Origin: a bacterium
Lineage (GTDB): Bacteria; Myxococcota_A; Bradymonadia; UBA7976; UBA1532
Direction: 5' to 3'
DNA length: 64,000 bases
Assembly: GCA_030427205.1 (NCBI GenBank)
Contig: JAUHXC010000019.1
Coordinates: forward strand, 124,001 to 188,000
Position 1 is the first letter of the stretch, and the number at the start of each line of letters is the position of its first letter. Shown here piece by piece: positions 31,583 to 40,434 of this stretch. Position numbers and translations under genes: made by a program. The notes under the pieces are model-generated. The model saw only the letters and a list, made by a program, of their open reading frames with translations, searched no databases and had not been told where the DNA came from.

Positions 31583-32629
31583 ATGAGCGGGTCACACGGG
31601 CACGATGCACACTTCAAGCGGGTCTTCGGTCGGCCGGAGATGGCCGCCGACCTGGTTCGCCGCTCGCTGCCGGCGGATGCGCTGGCGGCGCTGGACCTGG
31701 ATCGAACGCAGGTCGTGACCGCCGAGTACATCGACCGCGTACTGCGCAACCGGCGGGCGGACATCGTCCTGCAGATCCCTTTTCGCAGCGCGGCGCGCGC
31801 GGCGTTCGTCTTCTTGATCATGGAGCATCAGTCCCGGCCCGATCCGCTCATGCCGTATCGGCTGCTCGTCTACACCGTCGAGACCTGGACCCGCTACGTC
31901 GAACGCCATCGCGCGCAGCACGGCCGCCTGCCCGACCGCCTGCCGCCGGTGATCCCGCTGGTCGTACATCAAGGCCGCCGGCCGTGGTCGACGCATCGCA
32001 CGCTGGCCGAGGTCATCGATCTGCCGGCCGACTTGCGCGCGACGCTGGGCCGCTTCCTGCCGCAGCTGGAGCTGCTCATCGACGATCTGGCGGTGCCCGA
32101 TGACGCGCGCACCGGGGCGACGCGGCTCGCGCTGACCGACGCTGCGCTGCTGACGATGCGCCGCGTGCGGCAGGTGACGGGGGATGACTTCATCGACCGC
32201 TGGGCCGCGCTGCTCAGGGCCTCGGCCGGCGAGCCGGGCCGGCTGGCCGTCGTCGAAACCATGGCCGAGTATCTGTACACTCAGGACGATCGCCTGCCAC
32301 GGGATGCGTTCATCCGGGCGATCGCGGCCACAGACGATCCCGAAATGGAGCGCGCGATGGCGACCCTCGCACAGCAGTTCAGGGAAGAAGGTCGGGAAGA
32401 GGGCCGCGTGCAAGGCCGGGAAGAAGGCCGCGTGCAAGGCCGGGAAGAAGGCCGCCAGGAGGGCGAGGCCGAGTTCATCAAGCGGCTGATCCACAAGAAG
32501 TTCTCGACGCTGCCGCCCGCCCTGGCCCGACGGATCGACCAGGCCCCACCGGCCCAGCACGCCGGCTGGTTCGAGCGCGTCTGGGCCGCCGAGACGATCG
32601 CCGAGCTGCTCGACGATCAGACCGACTGA
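31583..32629 (+). CDS. Rpn/YhgA-family putative PD-(D/E)XK nuclease, tandem copy 2
   Basis: This is a 348-residue protein that is almost identical to copy 1. The main difference is 12 extra residues in the E-E-G-R / V-Q-G-R repeat near residue 265-295, where it has the most repeat units. Its 3' end (G-C-C-G-C-C-G-A-G, then CTGCTCGACG) matches copy 3 rather than copy 1. The catalytic residues Asp60, Glu81 and Gln83 are intact. The promoter block lies directly before the ATG. Confidence 0.9.
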   Translation: MSGSHGHDAHFKRVFGRPEMAADLVRRSLPADALAALDLDRTQVVTAEYIDRVLRNRRADIVLQIPFRSAARAAFVFLIMEHQSRPDPLMPYRLLVYTVETWTRYVERHRAQHGRLPDRLPPVIPLVVHQGRRPWSTHRTLAEVIDLPADLRATLGRFLPQLELLIDDLAVPDDARTGATRLALTDAALLTMRRVRQVTGDDFIDRWAALLRASAGEPGRLAVVETMAEYLYTQDDRLPRDAFIRAIAATDDPEMERAMATLAQQFREEGREEGRVQGREEGRVQGREEGRQEGEAEFIKRLIHKKFSTLPPALARRIDQAPPAQHAGWFERVWAAETIAELLDDQTD

Positions 32630-32777
32630 CGCCGGCGAGCCCCCTACGAGCCACCGATGGCCGATCACCTGACGTCGGCGGCGCATCTCAGGCTCGTGTG
32701 CCGATCGCCGCCTCGGGTCGCCGGGTGAGAACAGGGTCGGGCGGACACTTCGGGCAAGTCGTCCCCTATTCTCTTCG
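32630..32777. repeat. 148-bp spacer between nuclease copies 2 and 3
   Basis: It has the same length as the first spacer and differs at about two positions (GTGTGCC for GTGCGCC, GGGCAAG for GGGCAGG). It carries the promoter block with TATTCT about 5 nt before the ATG of copy 3. No gene is seen in it. Confidence 0.8.
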
Positions 32778-33809
32778 ATGGGCGCACACGGGCACGATGC
32801 ACACTTCAAGCGCGTCTTCGGTCGGCCGGAGATGGCCGCCGATCTGGTCCGCCGATCATTGCCGGCGGATGTACTCGCGGCGCTGGACCTTGATCGAACG
32901 CAGGTCGTGACCGCCGAGTACATCGACCGCGTACTGCGCAACCGGCGGGCGGACATCGTCCTGCAGATCCCTTTTCGCAGCGCGGCGCGCGCGGCGTTCG
33001 TCTTCTTGATCATGGAGCATCAGTCCCGGCCCGATCCGCTCATGCCGTATCGGCTGCTCGTCTACACCGTCGAGACCTGGACCCGCTACGTCGAACGCCA
33101 TCGCGCGCAGCACGGCCGCCTGCCCGACCGCCTGCCGCCGGTGATCCCGCTGGTCGTACATCAAGGCCGCCGGCCGTGGTCGACGCATCGCACGCTGGCC
33201 GAGGTCATCGATCTGCCGGCCGACTTGCGCGCGACGCTGGGCCGCTTCCTGCCGCAGCTGGAGCTGCTCATCGACGATCTGGCGGTGCCCGATGACGCGC
33301 GCACCGGGGCGACGCGGCTCGCGCTGACCGACGCTGCGCTGCTGACGATGCGCCGCGTGCGGCAGGTGACGGGGGATGACTTCATCGACCGCTGGGCCGC
33401 GCTGCTCAGGGCCTCGGCCGGCGAGCCGGGCCGGCTGGCCGTCGTCGAAACCATGGCCGAGTATCTGTACACTCAGGACGATCGCCTGCCACGGGATGCG
33501 TTCATCCGGGCGATCGCGGCCACAGACGATCCCGAAATGGAGCGCGCGATGGCGACCCTCGCACAGCAGTTCAAGGAAGAAGGCCGCCTGCAAGGCCGGG
33601 AAGAAGGCCGCCTGCAAGGCCGGGAAGAAGGCCGCCAGGAGGGCGAGGCCGAGTTCATCAAGCGGCTGATCCACAAGAAGTTCTCGACGCTGCCGCCCGC
33701 CCTGGCCCGACGGATCGACCAGGCCCCACCGGCCCAGCACGCCGGCTGGTTCGAGCGCGTCTGGGCCGCCGAGACGATCGCCGAGCTGCTCGACGATCAG
33801 ACCGACTGA
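32778..33809 (+). CDS. Rpn/YhgA-family putative PD-(D/E)XK nuclease, tandem copy 3
   Basis: This is a 343-residue protein. The first roughly 40 codons differ from copies 1 and 2 at many positions (MGAHGHDAHFKRVF; silent changes at GATCTGGTCCGCCGATCATT; Ala to Val at ADVLAAL). From about 32900 onward it is essentially identical to the other copies. It has two E-E-G-R / L-Q-G-R units, where the others have V-Q-G-R. Catalytic residues are intact. The oxidoreductase gene follows after 32 bp on the same strand. Confidence 0.9.
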   Translation: MGAHGHDAHFKRVFGRPEMAADLVRRSLPADVLAALDLDRTQVVTAEYIDRVLRNRRADIVLQIPFRSAARAAFVFLIMEHQSRPDPLMPYRLLVYTVETWTRYVERHRAQHGRLPDRLPPVIPLVVHQGRRPWSTHRTLAEVIDLPADLRATLGRFLPQLELLIDDLAVPDDARTGATRLALTDAALLTMRRVRQVTGDDFIDRWAALLRASAGEPGRLAVVETMAEYLYTQDDRLPRDAFIRAIAATDDPEMERAMATLAQQFKEEGRLQGREEGRLQGREEGRQEGEAEFIKRLIHKKFSTLPPALARRIDQAPPAQHAGWFERVWAAETIAELLDDQTD

Positions 33810-33841
33810 CGTCGCCGAGACCTGCCCGCCATGAACCGCCG

Positions 33842-35932
33842 ATGACCGAGCACCTGACGACCTGCACCCTGTGCGAAGCGATGTGTGGCCTCGTCGTACG
33901 CCTCGACGGCGAGCGGGTCACCCGCATCGAGGGCGACCCCGACGATCATCACAGCCGGGGCCATATCTGCCCCAAAGCCACCGCGCTGGCCGACCTGCAG
34001 CACGATCCCCACTGGCTGCAGCAGCCCATGCGCCGCGACGGCGACACGTGGACCGCCATCGGCTGGGACGCGGCCTTCGAACTCGCCGGGCGAAGGCTGG
34101 GCGGGCTGCAGCGACGGCATGGGCGCGACGCGGTGGGCCTGTACTTCGGCAACCCCACCGGCCACGACCATCGGGCGGTCATCGGCCTCGGGTTGCTGCA
34201 GACGCTGCTCGGCAGCCGGCATCTGTACAGCGCGGCGTCGGTCGACCAGCTGCCGCGCACGGTCACGGCGTATCTGCTGTACGGCAACCAGGCCCGCCTG
34301 CCGAGCCCCGATGTCGACCGCACCGATCTCTTCCTGATCTTCGGGGCCAACCCGGTGGTCTCGCAGGGCAGCGTGATGACCGCGCCGGGCATGAAGCGTC
34401 GCCTCAAAGCCCTGCGCGCCCGCGGCGGCCGGCTGGTGGTGGTCGATCCGCGGCGCACCGAGACGGCGGCCCTGGCCGATACTCACCTGTTCATCCGTCC
34501 GGGCACCGACGGCCTGCTGGTGGCGGCGCTGCTGCATGTCGTGCTGGCGAGCGACTGCCCGGCCGATCTCGAGCCGCTACGAGCGCGGCTGACGCGCTTC
34601 ACCCCGGAGGCGGTGGCGCCGGCCACGGGGATCGACCCGGCGGCGATTCGGCGGTTGGCCGACGACTTCGCCGCCGCCGAGCGGGCGGTGGCGTACGGGC
34701 GCATGGGCATCTCGGTCAACGCCTTCGGCACCACCATCACCTGGCTGATCGACGCGCTGAACTACGCGACCGGCAACCTGGATGCGGTGGGCGGGGCGAT
34801 GTTCGGGCGGCCGGCGGTCGATCTGCCGACATTCGCCCGCCTGGTCGGGCAGGCCGGCGGCTTCGACGCCCCCACGGGCGACGGCCTGCCGGTCTTCAAC
34901 CACGAGCGACCGGTCGCCGGGCTGGCGCCGGCCCTCGAGTCGGGCGAGCTGCGCGGCTTGATCACCCACGCGGGCAACCCGGCGCTCTCGCTGCCCGGGG
35001 CCCGGCGGCTCGACCGGGCGCTGGCCGGCCTCGACTTCTTCGTGGCCATCGACCCGCGCATCAACGAGACCACCCGCCACGCGCACTTGATCCTGCCGCC
35101 GCCACGCCCGCTGGAGCGGGATTGGTACGGGCTGGTCTTCAACGCCCTCGCCCTGCGCGAGGTGGCCCGCTACAACCGCCCGGTGCTGCCGGCGCCCCAC
35201 AAGCCCGACAGCTTCGCGATCCTGACCCGGCTGGCCCGGGGCATCGTGCGCCGCCGCGGCGTCGCGGGCGCGCTGGCCGGTCCGGCGGTGGGGCTCTTGA
35301 CCCGGGCGGTGACGCCGAATCGCATCATCGACGTGATGCTGCGCACGGGCCCGCATCGGCTCTCGCTGGCGAAGCTCGCCGAGCACCCGCGGGGCCTCGA
35401 CCTCGGTGAGCGGCAGCCGGGGGTGCTGAAGACGCCGCCGGCGATGACCCATCCACTGCTGCTGGCCGATCTCGACCGCCTCGCCGACACACTGGACGTC
35501 GCGCCGCCGCCGCTGGTGCTCATCGGCCGGCGCACGCTGCGCAGCATGAACTCATGGCTGCACGACAGCCCGCGCATGGTCAAAGGCCGCCCGCGCTGCA
35601 CCGCGCAGCTGCACCCCGACGACGCCGCGGCCCACGGGCTCGAGAGCGGCGATGCGGCGATCATCCGCGGGGACGGCGGCGAGATCGAGCTGCCGGTCGA
35701 GGTGACCGACGATCTGATGCCGGGGGTGGTCAGCGTGCCCCACGGCTGGGGGCATGGCCGGCCGGGCACCCGCCAGCCGGTCGCGTCGGCGCAGCCGGGG
35801 GTCAGCTACAACGACGTGCTCGACGGCACGGTGTGGGATCCGATCTCGGGCGTCAGCGCGCTCAACGGGCTGCCGATCTCGCTCGCGCCCGGCGGTCGAC
35901 GCCCCAGCCCAGCAGAGCCGCCGCGGCGGTGA
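33842..35932 (+). CDS. molybdopterin-dependent oxidoreductase with N-terminal 4Fe-4S site
   Basis: This is a 696-residue Mo/W-bis-PGD enzyme of the formate dehydrogenase/nitrate reductase (DMSO reductase) superfamily. The iron-sulfur ligands are Cys8, Cys11, Cys15 and Cys43 (CTLCEAMC, then ICPKA). Cofactor-binding signatures include G-N-P-T-G, F-G-A-N-P-V, V-V-D-P-R-R-T-E-T and P-G-T-D-G. A C-terminal molydopterin-dinucleotide domain follows (V-S-V-P-H-G-W-G-H). Where formate dehydrogenases have Cys or Sec as metal ligand, the local sequence is S-A-A-S-V-D-Q, so Ser may coordinate the metal. No Tat signal or partner subunit is nearby, which suggests a cytoplasmic stand-alone enzyme. Its 3' end overlaps the convergent MFS gene by 71 bp. 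Confidence 0.93.
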   Translation: MTEHLTTCTLCEAMCGLVVRLDGERVTRIEGDPDDHHSRGHICPKATALADLQHDPHWLQQPMRRDGDTWTAIGWDAAFELAGRRLGGLQRRHGRDAVGLYFGNPTGHDHRAVIGLGLLQTLLGSRHLYSAASVDQLPRTVTAYLLYGNQARLPSPDVDRTDLFLIFGANPVVSQGSVMTAPGMKRRLKALRARGGRLVVVDPRRTETAALADTHLFIRPGTDGLLVAALLHVVLASDCPADLEPLRARLTRFTPEAVAPATGIDPAAIRRLADDFAAAERAVAYGRMGISVNAFGTTITWLIDALNYATGNLDAVGGAMFGRPAVDLPTFARLVGQAGGFDAPTGDGLPVFNHERPVAGLAPALESGELRGLITHAGNPALSLPGARRLDRALAGLDFFVAIDPRINETTRHAHLILPPPRPLERDWYGLVFNALALREVARYNRPVLPAPHKPDSFAILTRLARGIVRRRGVAGALAGPAVGLLTRAVTPNRIIDVMLRTGPHRLSLAKLAEHPRGLDLGERQPGVLKTPPAMTHPLLLADLDRLADTLDVAPPPLVLIGRRTLRSMNSWLHDSPRMVKGRPRCTAQLHPDDAAAHGLESGDAAIIRGDGGEIELPVEVTDDLMPGVVSVPHGWGHGRPGTRQPVASAQPGVSYNDVLDGTVWDPISGVSALNGLPISLAPGGRRPSPAEPPRR

Positions 35933-37025
35933 CCGCGCAGACCACGGCCAAAGTGACCGTCAGCCCGTGGCGGGCGATGCCCTGGCCGCCCAGGCTGGGG
36001 CCGGTGAAGAGGCCGGCGGCGTAGACGATGCTGTGCAGGGCGTAGACCAGCGTGTAGTCGCCGGTGCCCTGGCGCTCCACGGCCTCGGCCAGCGCGGGCA
36101 TGGTGGGCGTCAGCGCGAAGCCCAGCGCGACGCCGAGGACGCAGGCGACGGCGCCGATGGCGACCTGGGTCGTGCCCAGCGGCAGCAAAGCGAAGCCGAC
36201 GGCCATCAAGAGCAGGCCGCCTACGCTGACCGGCACTCGGCCGACGCGGTCGGAGAGTCGCCCGGCCCCCGGCGCGCAGAGGCCGTAGCACAGCACCGCA
36301 ACCCCGAAGATCACGCCGGTCTCGAGCCCGCTGGTGCCCAGGGTCTCGTGCATCACCGCCGGCAGCATGCCTTCGATGAGCCCCAGGCCGGCGGTCGCGC
36401 AGCCGAGGAAGACCAGCACCGCGATCACCCGCCCGTCGCGCAGCAGACCGAGGATGGCCGCGCCCGGCGACGCGCCGCCCTGCGCCGCGAGGCGGGCGAG
36501 CGCGCGGCCCACCGGCGAGATCAGCGCCCCGATCAGCGCGACGCCGATCGCGGTGGCGAGCCAGAACGGCGCCGGGAAGCCGCCCCAGTCGTAGAGCGCG
36601 CCGCCCAGCAGCGGGCCGGCCAGCGAGCCGACGGCGCCGACGGCGAGCACCGTGCCCAGGGCGCCGCCGCGCTCGGCGTCGGCGTAGAGCGCGCTGACCA
36701 GGGCCGGCCCGGCGACCCAGCACAGGGCGCTGCCGACCCCGTGCACCATGCGCCCGGCGACGAGGCCGGGCACCCACTCGGCGGACAGCGCGAAGATCGC
36801 CGCCGCCGCCGTGCAGCAGACGACGCCGACCCCCAGCAGGCGTCCGGGCGCGATGCGCGAGGCGTAGGTCAACGCCCAGATCAGCGCGAAGACCTGGGTG
36901 CCGGCGAAGGCGGCGAAGAGCAGGCCGGTGTCGGCGATGTCGAGCCCGAGCGCCGCGGACTGAATCGGCAGGATGGGGATGCCCAGCCCGTAGACCAGCA
37001 GGTCGAACGCGGCGACGATGGACAC
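35862..37025 (-). CDS. MFS transporter
   Basis: This is a 387-residue major facilitator with about twelve membrane helices. The helix 2-3 loop carries G-x-L-x-G-x-x-x-x-x-A-A-A, followed by G-R-M-V-H-G-V-G-S-A, and the central loop carries G-R-L-S-D-R-V-G-R-V-P. It resembles multidrug/sugar-efflux DHA1 members; the substrate is unknown. The GTG at 37023-37025 has no SD and begins inside the first helix. The frame stays open upstream and holds an ATT at 37074-37076 with AGGAG 7 nt before it, adding I-R-D-A-D-L-E-K-A-P-R-G and a fuller first helix. The ATT may be the true start. It lies downstream of the FadL gene on the same strand. Confidence 0.88.
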   Translation of the reverse strand: MSIVAAFDLLVYGLGIPILPIQSAALGLDIADTGLLFAAFAGTQVFALIWALTYASRIAPGRLLGVGVVCCTAAAAIFALSAEWVPGLVAGRMVHGVGSALCWVAGPALVSALYADAERGGALGTVLAVGAVGSLAGPLLGGALYDWGGFPAPFWLATAIGVALIGALISPVGRALARLAAQGGASPGAAILGLLRDGRVIAVLVFLGCATAGLGLIEGMLPAVMHETLGTSGLETGVIFGVAVLCYGLCAPGAGRLSDRVGRVPVSVGGLLLMAVGFALLPLGTTQVAIGAVACVLGVALGFALTPTMPALAEAVERQGTGDYTLVYALHSIVYAAGLFTGPSLGGQGIARHGLTVTLAVVCAVTAAAALLGWGVDRRARARSAAR

Positions 37026-37142
37026 CAGTGCGAGGATCGCGCCGCGCGGGGCCTTCTCGAGGTCTGCGTCTCGAATGGGTCGACTCCTGGAGCGGGCCTG
37101 CGAGCGTAGACCGAGCCCGGGCGGGCCACAAGCGCGCTCGGC

Positions 37143-38444
37143 TCACAGGCTCAGCTGCAGGTTGCCGTTGAGGACGCCGACGGTCTGGGTGTGCACCCCC
37201 GTCGGGGCCGGGCGCTGGTCGGAGTCGCGCACGACCCGCGGCGCGTAGGCGACGTGGCTGTAGCTCGTCGTCCAGGTGACGTGCTCGGTGATCGCCCACG
37301 AGACCCCCAGCGCGCCGCCGCCCTTGAGGGCGTCGAAGACCGACGGGTCGAGCCGGGCGTCGGGCACCGCGCCGGTCTCGCCGCCCAGGCCGCCGAAGAG
37401 CTGCACCGCGTCGGTGAGCCGGAAGCGAGCCCCCAGCCGCAGGCCGGCGGTGTCCTGCCAGCCCATGATCCGGTGCTGATCGAGGTCGCCGAGGCCCTGC
37501 ACCTGCGCCGGCACCGCGTCGATGTGCACCGCGGCGTAGCGGCTCCAGCGGGCCCACTCGACGGCGGCGGTGAGCGTCCAGCGCGCATCGACCTGCCAGC
37601 CGACGCCGAAGCGCGCGACGTCCGGCCACGTCGTGCTCAACCGGGCGTCGACGGTCACGTCGCCGCCGGTCAGCCCGCGGAAGAAGTCGTTGCGCGGGAC
37701 GTAGACGCTCAATCGCCCGGGCAGCAGCAGATCGACCGCGCTGGTATACGAGGCGCCGAGCAGCCACGGGCCGCTGCGCCAGGTGGCGCCGAGCGACCAC
37801 GACGCGCCGTGCCCGGCGAAGTCGAGCAGGGCCCGCCCCTCGTTGCCGGGGGCCTCGGCGGGCACGTCGGCGCCGGTCACCGCGGCGATCTCGGCGCCCA
37901 GGTCGACGGCCCGATACGATGTCACCGACGCCCGCACGTAGCTCAGCGAGGCGCCGACGTGCAGCCCGTCGGCGACGCGCACGCAGGCCGCCGGCGTGAT
38001 GTAGACCGAGCGGATGCCGCCCCAGATCGCGTGGTGCCGCTGCGGGCCGTGGGCGTCGTCCCATTCGGAGCCCGAGCCGAAGGGCGCGTAGACGCCGAGA
38101 CCAAACGACCAGTCGCGGGTGCCCAGATCGCTGACCGCGGCGATGGCCGGCTGAGCGTTGAGGCCGCTGGACGCCGCCTGCCCGCCGTAAGCGCCGTCGA
38201 CCGCCCGCACGAAGCGCGCCGAGCGGTGGATCAGGTTGGTGTCGAGCATGAGCCGGGTGCCTTCGATCAGGCCCAGGGCCCCCGGGTTCCAGAAGACCGC
38301 CGACGGATCGGCGCTCACCGGCCCCGCCCGGTCGCCGCCGATCTTCGAGACGAGGAAGCCGCCGGCCGACGCGGTGGCCGGCGCCAGGAGAGCACAGAGC
38401 GCAATGAGCGCCACGCGCGCCGCCGCTGTCGACAGACGATGCAT
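37143..38444 (-). CDS. FadL/OmpP1/TodX-family outer membrane channel
   Basis: This is a 433-residue protein with signal peptide MHRLSTAAARVALIALCALL ending at ATASA-GG. The mature N-terminus has A-D-P-S-A-V-F-W-N-P-G-A-L-G, the FadL hatch-domain signature. The rest has amphipathic beta-strand patterns and ends in a hydrophobic terminal strand (NGNLQLSL). It should transport hydrophobic molecules across the outer membrane. The ATG at 38442-38444 shares one base with the stop of the upstream lipoprotein gene (TGATG). Longer in-frame starts give a 45-residue Arg-rich tail and are rejected. Confidence 0.92.
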   Translation of the reverse strand: MHRLSTAAARVALIALCALLAPATASAGGFLVSKIGGDRAGPVSADPSAVFWNPGALGLIEGTRLMLDTNLIHRSARFVRAVDGAYGGQAASSGLNAQPAIAAVSDLGTRDWSFGLGVYAPFGSGSEWDDAHGPQRHHAIWGGIRSVYITPAACVRVADGLHVGASLSYVRASVTSYRAVDLGAEIAAVTGADVPAEAPGNEGRALLDFAGHGASWSLGATWRSGPWLLGASYTSAVDLLLPGRLSVYVPRNDFFRGLTGGDVTVDARLSTTWPDVARFGVGWQVDARWTLTAAVEWARWSRYAAVHIDAVPAQVQGLGDLDQHRIMGWQDTAGLRLGARFRLTDAVQLFGGLGGETGAVPDARLDPSVFDALKGGGALGVSWAITEHVTWTTSYSHVAYAPRVVRDSDQRPAPTGVHTQTVGVLNGNLQLSL

Positions 38445-39100
38445 CACGCGCCCCCCACGGCGCACGCGCCGGGCGTGCGCTCCGCGGTGAAGCGCCCTTG
38501 CATCGACAGGCTGATCGGCCCCTCGACCACGGTCACGTGGGCGTCGATGAGGCTCAGGTCGACGCGTCCCGCGAGGCAATCGGCGGCCACCGGCCGGCCG
38601 TCGAGGGTGATCTCGGCCGCCGCCGGCCCGCGCAGCAGGTCGCTGAACCGCGGCGAGATGGTCATGCCGGGTACGGTACCGACGAAGCCGCCGTCGGCCG
38701 CCAGCGGCACCGCCGCGGGCAGCGCGGGGCCCGGTGCGTCGGGTTCGGCCGGGTCGCGCAGTTCGAAGTGCAGCGTGGCGCCGTCCGCCCGCGCGCCGCG
38801 CTGGGTGAAGTGCCCGTCGAACGCGGCCTCGATGACGTCGCCCAGCGGGCTCTGGACCCGCGCTTCGATGACGTAGACCCCCTCGATGACGTCGTCGACC
38901 GGCCCTTCGGGTATCGGCGCGGGGTCATCTGCGGCCGGCGGCGTCTCCGAGAGGACCGCCGGCGGTGACTGCGCCGGCAGATCGGCGCCGGGCTCGAACG
39001 GCGGCGCGCAGCCCCACGCGCCGAGCGCGAAGAGCGGCAGCAGCGCGGCTCGGCCCCGCCGGGCGCCGCGCAGGTGGATGCGAGACGTCGTCGATGGCAT
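38444..39100 (-). CDS. lipoprotein of unknown function
   Basis: This is a 218-residue protein with an Arg-rich n-region, hydrophobic stretch and lipobox L-G-A-W-G-C. A Pro/Ala-rich linker precedes a single beta-rich domain (about 75-210) that I do not recognise. The domain has two cysteines (C-L-A-G and G-A-C-A) that could form a disulfide. It is the middle gene of a minus-strand set: 12 bp after the Cys-rich lipoprotein gene and overlapping the FadL gene. It may help the FadL channel at the outer membrane. Confidence 0.8.
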   Translation of the reverse strand: MPSTTSRIHLRGARRGRAALLPLFALGAWGCAPPFEPGADLPAQSPPAVLSETPPAADDPAPIPEGPVDDVIEGVYVIEARVQSPLGDVIEAAFDGHFTQRGARADGATLHFELRDPAEPDAPGPALPAAVPLAADGGFVGTVPGMTISPRFSDLLRGPAAAEITLDGRPVAADCLAGRVDLSLIDAHVTVVEGPISLSMQGRFTAERTPGACAVGGA

Positions 39101-39112
39101 GGCGCCGCCCCC

Positions 39113-40138
<1,026 letters not shown>

Positions 40139-40434
40139 GCCGACCTCGCATGTCGTCGGGGGGCCGCGGCGCGCCGGCCATCCGTGGTTGCGCCGAACTG
40201 AGCGCTGTCATCAGCAAGAGTCGGGCCAGCCCGGTCATCCGGCGACACAGCGCCGCAGATCACCGGGCTGCGGCGCTGTGTCGCCGACGTCACAGCCCCC
40301 GGCGACCGGCGGTGTGCTGCATCGGTCACGGCAGATCGCGCACGCTGGGGTCGGACGACACCAGCCCGCCGGGCGCGGGCCGGCGAGGGTTGCCGATTGT
40401 GGATGTGCCCCGCCGGTGTGGTAAGACTCTCGGG
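40139..40434. other. divergent intergenic region with a perfect 19-bp hairpin
   Basis: This is a gap of about 300 bp between two divergent gene sets. Its main feature is the 40240-40286 hairpin. I saw no protein-coding potential in it. A TAAGACT-like -10 lies just before the ATG at 40435. Confidence 0.7.
40240..40286. repeat. perfect inverted repeat, 19-bp arms, 9-nt loop
   Basis: The left arm is 40240-40258 (CGGCGACACAGCGCCGCAG), the right arm 40268-40286, and the loop ATCACCGGG. The right-arm end GTCGCCG (40280-40286) can alternatively pair with CGGCGAC at 40300-40306. No T-run follows, so it is not a standard intrinsic terminator. An RNA element or protein-binding site is possible. Confidence 0.75.

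Noticed and set aside
30378..33841. An insertion sequence or composite transposon carrying the nuclease genes
   Set aside because: No terminal inverted repeats or target duplications were seen. The pattern fits tandem duplication, although Rpn proteins are sometimes annotated as transposases.
35806..38064. A 752-codon minus-strand frame across the MFS and FadL genes
   Set aside because: It is Arg/Ala-rich shadow coding. The MFS helices and the FadL hatch and barrel patterns are in other frames.
37143..38579. An earlier start for the FadL gene
   Set aside because: The extra 45 residues are Arg-rich and overlap the upstream lipoprotein gene. The ATG at 38444 directly precedes a clean signal peptide.
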